Assembly (NCBI GenBank): GCA_019915135.1
Contig: JAHLMK010000023.1
Location: 558,001-622,000, forward strand
DNA length: 64,000 nucleotides
Direction of reading: 5' to 3'
From: Strobilurus pachycystidiatus
Taxonomy: Eukaryota; Basidiomycota; Agaricomycetes; Agaricales; Physalacriaceae
In this document: positions 21,905-31,096 of the stretch, piece after piece
How the letters are laid out: the number at the start of each line of letters is the position of its first letter
How positions within the stretch are numbered: the first letter of the stretch is position 1
Position numbers and translations under genes: made by a program
Notes under the pieces: generated by a model
The model's input: the letters and a program-made list of their open reading frames with translations, nothing else
Told to the model about the DNA's origin: nothing
The model's database searches: none

Positions 21905-24111
21905 CTACATGTTCTTGAACCACATCTGACCACGAATCTCTGAATGAGGGCGCCAACGACCGCCAGGCCCAGGCGTCATCTGAGGATGGACCGGGGGCAC
22001 CCAAGTTGTCGAGCGTGGAGTGGAAAGATGACGCGGAATACATGGTGCGCGTCCGAATGTCGTGAAGAAAGTGTCCACGTAAACCCCAATCAAAGCTTTC
22101 TCCAAGTCTAACATCTGCTCCTGCGTATATCCGGTCGTGAAGTCCTTATCCTCCACCCAAATCTCCTTTGGCAGTGGCACGCGCCAATTCCGAATCACAC
22201 CCCACAAGGCGTAGATGTAGCGCGCCCGTTTCCACCAGTCCAGATCCGCTAACCCTTGATTCGCTTGTCCCAGATCGAGAATGTGTAGAGGAGAGGCACC
22301 GATGGGAAAACAAGTGCAAACAGAGTCGTATTGCTCATGCCGATCCATGATGCGAGTGTGGCGACTGTTGAGAGTTGCCAGTTCCATCCGAAATCCAATC
22401 TCGTTCAGTTCCCAGATTATCTCCCGGCCCATCGCAAACCCGGTCTCCAGCGTCTCCTCTCCCCACGGTTGACCGTACCAAGCCGGGTCCTCGTTGATGG
22501 TGGCTGGCACATCCCTCGACGCGCAATCTATCAGGGCGCGAACTTCGTCACCTTGCTTCTGGTGCCGATGTCCATGAATGCCTTTTCCGTCACCTGCGGG
22601 ATTCAGGGAACGAGCGCCGATCATAGTGCGCCATGCTTGATGGCTAATGGCTAATGGAGAGTCCGATTGAACGGCAGTGAGGGCCACACCCCGCAGGCAA
22701 AGCCAGTTCTTCAGGTACGTAAGGATTTTGCCGTTGCTTTGGAGTGCGCTGAAAAGCTCGGGGCGAGGGACGAAATAACGTTCTTGTTTATCTTGACAGC
22801 GCGCGGGAGAGGCGTCAACACGCTTGGCGGCGTCCAACCAGACAGCAGCGTGAGGAGGGAGGAGTGTGTGTACGGCATATTGTAAGTTTGCCCGAACGCC
22901 TGTAGATTGCAAATCAGTCTAAGATCACATAGTCAGTCCAACAATCGCACTAACCTTGCTGTGAATGCGATCGCGAAGTGGTGCGTGAGGTATGAGAAGT
23001 CGAGGAGGAAGGGGCAGGAGGTGCGAGGACAGGACGATCAACACCACGAGCGTCATACTCGAACGGGGAAGTAAAGTGTCCCTGGCGTCCTCTGACGCCG
23101 TCGCGAATTGCATTGTATTTTGTCCCACTGGCAGTAGGTCCCTCCCAAAGGAAGCCTTCGGTGCGAGCGGGAAGATCTGTGACGATGCCAGTTGGCTCAA
23201 TGATTGAGGCGAGGGAGTCAACCGGGAAGGAACGAGCAAACTCGAGGGGGCGAACAAGCCATACGGGAACTCCAGCCAGCTGGAGTCGAAGTGCTATAGC
23301 TGTGTCGGAAGTGAAACAGCCAACGAAAAACTTGTTGAGACCATGCAGACGGATATTCTCCTGCTCCTTCTGCCCTTGGAGGAAAGGGCGCACAGCGGAA
23401 GTGTATAGGAGTGTAGCGAACATCTCCAGCACAATCCACTGGAAGTCTCGAAGGGCGGTGAGGAACCGAGAGTAGGCCATAGATTGGTGGGCGAGGCCAG
23501 ACGCGAGTGATTTCATCACCAAGAGATTGGCGCGCCAGTTTTGCCGGATGTCGATCAGTTCAATGGGGGAGGTGGCGGGATTGAACATGGCGTTCAACTT
23601 ATCCATGGCCTGGTGAAGCCCTTCAGTCAAGTAACGCGAGGCACGGCCAAACCCACGGCGGAATCCTGTGTCCTCAACCCATTCGGCGTTGGGACTAGGA
23701 TCCACCCAAGCGACCCATAGAGAGTCGCCGATGGGCGAGTCAGGCTGCTTGCCGAGGATGCACGGAAGATGCGGGGCGTCTTTCGTATACCACTGAGGCC
23801 ACAATCGTGGATCCTCGTGACCGAATCGCCCGTCCGCACGCGAGCGCACAATTTGGCTTCTATGGATGTCCGGACGAGGGAGATATGTGGCGTTGGGCGT
23901 GGAAAGGATGGCAGGGGCGTCATCGAGGACAGCTGCGAGTTTGGCATGGAAAGGGTTGACGGTACCTTGACATACATATCAGACAGAATCTGGAGAGGTT
24001 ATGAAAGAGCTACATACCAGAAACAGGCTCGTGGAACCCCAAAAGCTGCTCCGGACAATCCAGAAGCTCCTGGTGAGCGGCGCTGCGATGAAACGTGCTT
24101 TGTTCGGCCAT
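21905..24111 (-). CDS. hAT-2 accessory protein, homologous to the hAT-1 accessory protein
   Basis: Starts at ATG 24111-24109 and ends TAG 21907-21905. Three main exons are inferred: about 24111-24019, then a long exon down to about 22953, then about 22903-21905, with short GT/AG introns. Motifs run in the same order as in the hAT-1 gene: GRFGHEDPRLWPQWY, AGVPVWLVRPLEFARSF, a Ser/Thr-rich linker, GREIIWELNEIGFRMELATL and FFTTFGRAPCIPRHL. Each main exon reads open. The product is about 650-700 residues. No enzymatic motif is recognised. The pairing with a divergent hAT transposase in two unrelated-TIR families argues for a conserved function in transposition or its control, but this is inference. 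Confidence 0.75.
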
Positions 24112-25529
24112 CCGGAAAGGTCTAGCATGGATTAGCATGTGGTGTTGTGGCGCGCCGGGCAAACACGTACCAGGTGCACAGAGGGGGACGTGGATGCTAC
24201 ATTGAATCAGCATCCAAATCCAAAGAGAAGACAGTGTGATGCGCGAAGAAAAGACGCCGCTGCGCAGGCCGCTCGACAGATTGTCGAGACGGCGCGGCCT
24301 GACATAGATTGTCAAGCCGTCCACCAGCTGGGCAGGACTCGATCCTCATGATACGCGGCGTCGTCTGTCGTCCTGTGTCCGTCGTGCGTCTTCCTCCGTC
24401 CATCATCTATCAACCTCCACAAACCAATCGTCCATAGTAGAAGAAAAGGCTGCCGACGAAATCGTCAAGCAGCGCGGCCGACAGAATTGTCAGGCCGCGG
24501 AGAATGGGGCGATGGGGAAAGAAACTGACAGATGTTAAGACTTACCAGAACAGAAAGAGGCCGCTTGATGACGCGGACACGGCAGTTGGGCGTGGTCGCG
24601 GGGTTTGGCGTCGGGGCAGGCGTGGTGAGAATGCGGTGAGAGCAGGGCAGAGCAGACTCGAACTTTTGTCGTCGAGCAGTGGCAGAGCCTGACAAATCGG
24701 GTCAGCTGACCCGCCGGCAGGCAGTTGGATTGACGAATTTCGCCAAGTCTGTGCTCACCTTGCATGTTCACCGCCACCTCGCCACCTCGCCACCGCCAGC
24801 CCGCCTGGTTCACGGACTTGCGGATTGCCGATGGGCCGACGATCTCGTCGTGCCCGCCAGCTTGACAATTCTGTCAGGCTTAGCCCCGTTCTCGCTCCCG
24901 CCCACCCGCCTCGCCATCCCAGTACCTCCTACGTCCAGGTCCCGCTTGCGTGGGAACTTGGCGTCTAGCGCCAGCTTCTCACGCTCACGCCCCGCCTCCG
25001 CAACACCAGTCTCCCGCCACCGCGCCCATACCCAGGTACGTTCACGCGTCGACACTTTCAGTCGTGCTCACTCAACCCACCCCGCCAAATTCTCCACCCA
25101 GGCCGAGGGGCTCGACAATCTCGTCGTCCCCAGCTGACTGACAATTTGTTAGTGGGCTTGCTCTACCCGCCACGTCAAACGAGCACGCGCCGACACCAGG
25201 ATCAATTACCTCGATGGACGACACTGTAATCGTCCACGCTGCCGGGACTTACCTCGTTCAACGCTTCGCTGCGCGCGTGCCCACAGCGTCAACTACTGAT
25301 ATTCTTCACGCGCCTCCACATTCACCCAGCTGCCTGCACGCCGCCATCGTGCTCATGCCCAGGTGCGGTCAGGGACAACGATCTTGTCGCTCCTTACTAA
25401 CTGACTTTGTGTAGTCTCCTTCGCCATCTCTTGTGCATCCGCACGATGGCGGTATTTTGTGTTTCTGTATTTCCATCACTATATCACGCTCAATAGAACA
25501 TCGTTGCAAAGTGCTCATCCTATTGTGAA
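24112..25529. repeat. Cargo segment rich in GACA...TGTC palindromes
   Basis: No convincing gene. Short palindromes with GACA/TGTC or GACGA/TCGTC arms recur at 24272-24288, 24300-24313, 24455-24466, 24480-24491, 24690-24704, 24838-24849, 24863-24876 and 25374-25388. Several share the form TGACA-N4/5-TGTCA followed by GGC or AGC. More copies lie at 26579-26592, 30663-30676 and 30689-30700, all inside hAT-2. Confidence 0.75.
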
Positions 25530-26135
25530 TTAAGGCGCCTTTCTCTTCCTGAATGTCTCTTGGCGTAAGGCCTTCCCCATATTATTCATTTCCCATCCCG
25601 CTGTGCTCTCATATTCATCTGGTTTCTTCAGCACAGCTTGACGTGGTATTAGCTCTGGATTCTTTCTGTGAAAGAGGTGTCAATTCTTTATCGATCCACC
25701 CAGTCTTGTCTTACTTGTAGCGCGCGCGCTCTGCAGCAGCGCGAAGGCGATCCCGATTTTTTGAACGGTACTTCGCCGCTGCCTGATTGTTGCGGGCGCG
25801 TTGCTCAGCAAGCTCTTCCTTGTTCATTGATTGCTTCTTCCTGCAAGCCTGTGAGTGCTAGTAGGGAGCCGTGGTTGAGTTGATCACACTCACCGAGCCA
25901 TTGACGCCCGCGAGGCAGCCTTAGCCTTTTCATGCAGATCCTCAGCGACTTCTTCCTCTCTCTCCAAAACTTGCAGGCGCTCTGTCTCCTCCTCGCGCAA
26001 CATTGCTAGTGTTTCCGGATCTTCAGACCATTCAGTGTATAAATCGGCGAAATATTGACGGATGTCAGGTTGAGAAGCAAATTGAAGGTCGCGGTGACGA
26101 CAAGCCTTCATTGGAGCGTCCTTGGGACATGCCAT
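25530..26135 (-). CDS. Small basic protein with bZIP-like basic region (3 exons)
   Basis: Read on the minus strand. Exon 1 is 26135-25894, intron 25893-25841 (GTGAGT...TTGCAG), exon 2 25840-25715, intron 25714-25666 (GTAAGA...TCACAG), and exon 3 25665-25530 ending TAA. The spliced length is 504 bases, exactly 167 codons plus stop, with frame kept across both junctions. Exon 1 encodes a charged helix (REEETERLQVLEREEEVAED) likely to form a coiled coil. Exon 2 encodes NKEELAEQRARNNQAAAKYR, which fits the bZIP basic-region pattern (N-x2-[AQ]2-x-K-x-R-x-K), but no leucine zipper follows. Exon 3 is basic. Agaricomycetes have many uncharacterised proteins with such RxxNNxAAxxYR segments. It may bind DNA. 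It is a passenger within hAT-2. Confidence 0.55.
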
Positions 26136-28129
26136 ATGAATTCTTCAAGTTGAGATGTTGGGGTGACAAGGTCAAGACGAATGTGGTGACGTCCAGATAA
26201 ATGTGTATGTCTATGATCACTCGGATGCCACATTGGATGACACTCGCTCTTGATACCAATTTTTGGCTATGGATACATTCTTAAGCCTGGATAATCTCCC
26301 CTACAATGTATCTATCTTATTTACTATGGCCATACTTGACGCCGGACAATAGAAATTGAGGTTTAATGTCATATTAAATGATCACAGAAGGAACCGGAAA
26401 CTCCGTTCCGAACGCCGATGTGTGAGCTGTCACTGTTATAGTGACAATTTTTGCTTGCGTGTCGCCTCCAACACCTCCAACACCGGGTCCTCACCTCTAC
26501 TCTCTGGACTCCCTTCAGCGGGCACGACTCCGATAATTGCATGCCAAGGACATGACGTTTCGTCATGTCTTGCCTGCCTGACAATTCTGTCAGGCGGCCA
26601 TGTCTTATCCTGGCCTACCATTGGATCTAGGACGACTTTCGGACGCGGACGGAGCAGGCCATGCTGTAATATTAGGGGTATAGTAATGGATATAACCACT
26701 GGGGTCGTTTGCAAAATCAGTGGTTATAAGCACTCAGTCCGCCAACCCTATCTCTCTGCCCGGAAACCCTAGCCTCTGTGTATATTGAATTTGTTTAAAT
26801 ACTAATAGTAGAGGTGTAGTCACGGTCCTGAAAGAGGGCGCGCGCAGCGCCCAAAAAAAATCCGGGGTTTCCCGGTGAAATTCCCACGGCCCGGTGAAAT
26901 TCAGCGGGGGCTGGTTTGGCGGGGCCCATTAGGCGGGATAGCGGGCTGGTAGCGGAACAAGATTCATCCTACAGACAGATGCCTTTGAAGATCATATTGT
27001 CAGACTCACAGGTTCATAGCTCAACAAATGGGCTGGATGGATGCCGGATAACATTCGGTATCCGCTTGGCTCTTTTCAAAATACATATAATCTTCCGAGA
27101 GCTTTATGACGGGGGCTTCTGAGGCCTGAAGGAGACTATATAGAAGACTACAATATATACAATCCCTCCCAGCCCAGCCGAGCTCACCGCACCTGCGCCC
27201 CGCACCAGCAAAAAGCCGGTAATGCTGAATGCCGGTATCCGATCCGTGCTCAAAGGTCCCATGATCCCTGCTGGTGCGGCAGTGGTGCCCCAGCGGATTG
27301 TGCACAATGAGCGGATGCCTCAGATATGTAGCTCAGAGGTCAACGGGTATTGATGAGAGGGTTGTAAGGTTGTGATTCCAAGTCAAATTAGATACCAAAC
27401 TGTGTGCATTGGGGTTCATTTCTAAGGGTCTAGTGAACAACAGAAAGCTCGGGGCAGGCAGGGCGGATGCGGGTGGGCCCCAATCTTCTCGTTGACAATC
27501 AGATATCAGTCATAGAGAAGCTAGAGTCATATACATTATTTCGAGACAGGTTATGCAATGGGTCTAGTAAAGGTCTAGTAAAGGTCTAGTGGACTCACCA
27601 GGTCGGTTCTCGGGCCGATGGTCGCCGACAAATATTAGTAGCATCCCCGACACTTGCTGTTCGGGGTGGCGGGCACTAGAGCTCTCGGAAAAAATTGCTA
27701 AAAATATGTTTTATATAGTCTTATTGGGACACAAAAGGATTTGGCCCTACATTCAGGAGGTCAGTAAATACTGATTGGGGTCTAGTGAACTCACGACCCA
27801 AAGCAGATCCCTTAGCTCGATCATGAGTCTTACCCAGTTACTGCCATGTCCTCCACCTCAAAAATCTACCTGGCGATGGACTCTCTCTGAATTATATCCC
27901 AAGTGAGTCTTAAATCATTTCTGAGTCGGTATCATACTTGATAGGCCTTCAAAAATCGGTCGCCAATGAGGAGAACTACACCGAGAAATCAACACAAAAA
28001 CGACCATTCACGCTCCTTTCCACCCGCCAACTCTACTGCCACCATGCTCCATAGCAGTGACGACAATTATAAGCAAGGCGCTGGGGCTGACGAGCCTTCG
28101 GCACTCATGGGCGACTACCCCGGAGCGAT
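26136..28129. other. hAT-2 cargo without recognised gene
   Basis: Contains hairpins (GTCACT-GTTAT-AGTGAC near 26427; CATGACG-TTT-CGTCATG near 26548), a TGACAATTCTGTCA palindrome (26579-26592), a pair of TATAACCACT/AGTGGTTATA inverted motifs (about 26690-26725) and several GGTCTAGT repeats (27428-27790), one cluster being three tandem GGTCTAGT units near 27560-27590. The ORFs here are short and lack coding character. I see no further gene. Confidence 0.5.
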
Positions 28130-28440
28130 CGAACGGCATCTCCTCCTTACGACGATGGCAGCTCTCCGGCAATCTGCCATCCAGCCTTGAAACTGCATCC
28201 ACACCCTCTCTGGACCCACTGCCTTTGATTTACGGACGATCTGGACCGTCGCGCGCTCTCCACGCTTGCAAATGGCGCAGATGACCCTACATCGCCTGCC
28301 CGTGCGTAAGCCGGCATTCCAACCATGCTCCTCGACGACGATGGCGGCGGTAGAGACGCGAAGTAGTGGTGTAGCACCCGGATGCGACTGCCCGGGCACA
28401 AAGGAGAGACGGGGCTGGCAGACCGCCTGCGGGGGTTTAT
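28130..28440 (+). repeat. Diverged repeat R1 in hAT-2 cargo
   Basis: Clearly related to R2 (29256-29590). Shared blocks include ACGATGGCAGCTC, GCTGCCATCCAGC/TCTGCCATCCAGC, TTGATTT.CGACGA, TGGACC.TCGCG and GGGGCTGG..GCCTGC. It encodes the same TMAA-R--AIQ reading at the start, then is degraded. It looks like a duplicated exon of an unknown gene. Confidence 0.6.
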
Positions 28441-28636
28441 CATGTCGGTACGCTCTGTTTAATTATATTTTCCTCTTACTCAACGACGACGCCAACGCCG
28501 ACGCCATCAGATTCCATTTGAGTCCATCTGTAATTGACATCTGGACCCTCCGCGCACCCCCCAAAACCCACAAAACCGCCGGTACATCTGCAATCCCACT
28601 GACGCAATACGTCAGCAACCCGTTCTCCTCGCCTCA

Positions 28637-28894
28637 TGTTGATGATGCATTCTCGAATACCTCGCTGCCGAGATGCTCGAACTCGCTGGCAACGCTGTCC
28701 GCGACAACGAGAAGGCCCGTATTGTGCTGCGCCATCTCCAACTGGCCATCCGCAACGGCGAAAAGTTAGTCGTCTCCTGCTTTTCATTGCCTTCGGCCTT
28801 ACTCACCATCGTCGCAACAAGCTCCTCATCTTTCAGGGCGGTGTTGTCCCCACACCAAATCATCCCTCCTCCCCGCCAAGACAAAAAAGGGTGA
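28637..28894 (+). pseudogene. Histone H2A gene fragment (degraded)
   Basis: From 28652 the frame reads [20 protein letters not shown] and goes on with [16 protein letters not shown]. This is the histone H2A alpha2-alpha3 region (canonical EYLAAEILELAGNA and [12 protein letters not shown]). Further on, with a deletion and frame changes, NKLL and then QGGVVP are readable, matching the H2A docking region (LNKLL, AQGGVLP). The fragment ends at a lysine-rich tail and a TGA at 28892-28894. A GTTAGT...TTTCAG stretch (about 28765-28838) may be a remnant intron. No N-terminal half of H2A is found upstream. It lies between the R1 and R2 repeats within hAT-2, so it is likely a captured host fragment. 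It is not a working histone gene. Confidence 0.8.
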
Positions 28895-29255
28895 AACCAG
28901 GCAGGAGGTTTATGCGCCCGTCTTTCCTTTTTTAATGTTGTCGTCGTCCATTTGTTTCCCTTGTACATCATCTCTGTCAGTACGCACTATTACTTACACT
29001 CAGTCATATCTATCATCAGATATTTTATCAGCTTCTGCGTTCAATCTTTTTGCGCGCTAAACTTGTTGCCCACGGGTCTCAAGATATTTATCCTTCGCTC
29101 GACCATCACAATGGATAGTGCCGCGGATGCATGCCTGCCCCAAACCTCTGCTTTGTTTGCGTGAGCTCGAATGAGCCAATGCCGCTCGCTCGCCATCGAG
29201 TCTCGATGATCGGAGTAATCGGTCCGATCGTCCGCAAGTCAATCGAAACATGTCT
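28895..29255. other. Sequence after the H2A fragment
   Basis: T-rich stretch that could be a former 3' untranslated region (28920-29060), then a GC-rich part leading into R2. No gene is seen. Confidence 0.4.
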
Positions 29256-29590
29256 CTCCCTCTTACCACGATGGCAGCTCGACGACGAGCTGCCATCCAG
29301 CTTCGAGACTATTTCCTCGCCCTCTCTACGGCCTCCACCATTGATTTGCCGACGAATTGGACCCTCGCGCCGTCTCCACGCCTCGCAAAGGGCGTGGATG
29401 ATGCTGGACCTATTGCCGGCATTTGACGCCGCTGTCCGTCGTGTAAGCCCTCATTGCGAGGCCTCCGCACTCTTAGAAGAAGACAACGTCGACGGTGAAG
29501 ATGCGGGGAGAGGTGTGACGCCACGGATGCAATTTCCCGGGCGGGAGGGATCAGGAACGGGGCTGGTCGGCCTGCCTGCGGGGGCCGGCC
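29256..29590 (+). repeat. Diverged repeat R2 in hAT-2 cargo
   Basis: Partner of R1. One frame from 29253 reads MSLPLTTMAARRRAAIQLRD and continues about 55 codons through ALSTASTIDLPTNWTLAPSP before a stop. R1 carries the same block but with earlier stops. A short third echo (ATTGACATCTGGACCCTCC) occurs at about 28535. The source gene is unknown. Confidence 0.6.
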
Positions 29591-29892
29591 AGCCAGGTAT
29601 GGCTCTTGTTGTCTCCCCAGCCTCCTCTCTATCGGACAATGGTGCCGACGCTCGCTGGATTGCGCCAACAACCTCGGAATCTCCCTAGGCCTGACAACGG
29701 CACGCCGTATCAATAGGCCCAGCGCACTGATAGACGACCGATCCCAACGACGACGACGCACGGTCGATGACTATGACGACGCATGAGCGACAACAACGCA
29801 ACTGCCGGACGACCAAATCTAATGCTTTCGGACGCGTAAGCCCTGCCGCTGCTTGCGGAGGCTGCACCATTCCACTCACCCGCAACCACCTA

Positions 29893-29945
29893 CCCTCTCA
29901 TTGGTGCCGCGCCATTTCTGAATGGCCGCGTAACCGATGAGAGGG
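29893..29945. repeat. 53-nt hairpin
   Basis: CCCTCTCATTGGT...ACGCG-type arms close on a TCTG loop. The outer CCCTCTCAT/ATGAGAGGG pairs perfectly and the inner GCGCCATT/AATGGCCGC pairs with one bulge. It is not followed by a T run. Role unknown. Confidence 0.6.
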
Positions 29946-31096
29946 CATGCCGTCCGCCTGGGCCAGGTGCGGGCTGCACAATTGTGCGGCCTGCGCCACC
30001 CCGGCTGAATACCGGCACGATCTCTCCCTCTTCCTCAATCTATCTCCAGCAGTGTCGAATGCACTTGCATACGGGTCCGTGCGGACAACGTCATCTGAGC
30101 CGAGGACATAGAGCGACCTTTAATCCAACATCGCCGCAAAAATCAGGTGCGCTTGACGACGATGATTTGCTACACAGTGTACGACGCGTAAGCACCCAGC
30201 GGCCCTGGCTGCTCCCATTCCAAGTCACTCATCCGATCGGACTCTCTCTGTCTTACCTAGCCTACCGTTAAATAAACATGTCCATCTATATACAAAGTTT
30301 TTTTTCATGTTGTGAGCAGCCAGTGCAGGAAGGGCGTGAGAGGCACCGAGTCTACCCAAATTAGCATTAATTGACGACTGCTGCCGTATTCGGTCAATGC
30401 CCCGGTGCAAGCCCTACCTGAACCTAACGGGTGCAGATAAATTCCAATTCATGTACCATATTGGGGCTTTGTGAGTCCCGAGAGACCGTCTATATGTAGT
30501 CGGTCTTGCCCCAGTGGCTTTAACCAGTGAGATACAGCTTTCTACCCGGTTCCTACTCACTGGTTATATCCACTGAATTTGACAAGCAGCTCTGTGGTTA
30601 TAACCACACACTTTCCCTATCTCTTGCTGCAATGGTTGGACGGAGCGCCGCTGGCTAGAGCTTGACAATTTTGTCATCTCTGCTGGTCTGACAATTGTCA
30701 GCCAGTCGCGCGCTCATTGGACAAGATACGAGTCTGCCCGTGGATTCGCCGTGGATTCGTCAAGATACTGGCGCGCCACACTCGAGCCCTGCGGATCCAT
30801 TTGCGAATATGCTCACCTGCTCGCTGTTATTTCCAATATGTCTGTATTTTCTGTCTTTTTTCTGGAGGCAACCTCATGGTATTCAGTCAGGATCTTGCCT
30901 CGTGGCGCAGTATTTACTATCAGCCAATCATATCACATCGATGGGCGGCTTGGCGGACGTCCGTTTCTATCCGAGCGCTTGCTGCCCACAGGTAGAATCA
31001 CCTATTTTTCTAATCTTCAAGTCGCTTGCTGAATCGCTTAAAAGACCACTCAAAATCAGCTATAACCTAGTCTACCATCGTATACTACCTCTCAGA
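29946..31096. other. hAT-2 cargo upstream of the transposase
   Basis: No convincing gene. Around 30516-30620 there are repeated CAGTGG/CTGTGGTTATA motifs related to those near 26690-26730, followed by two palindromes (TGACAATTTTGTCA 30663-30676; TGACAATTGTCA 30689-30700). The transposase promoter should lie in 30900-31090, but I see no clear TATA box. Confidence 0.4.

Noticed and set aside
24679..25137. 152-codon plus-strand ORF in hAT-2 cargo
   Set aside because: Low-complexity Ser/Pro/Arg composition across the palindrome region, with no motif and no splice support.
27021..27307. Overlapping minus-strand ORFs of 67-94 codons
   Set aside because: They overlap each other in different frames with no recognisable domain, so chance ORFs are more likely.
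28673..28894. An intact histone-like gene
   Set aside because: Only the middle and degraded end of H2A are present; stops and frame changes remove the N-terminal half.
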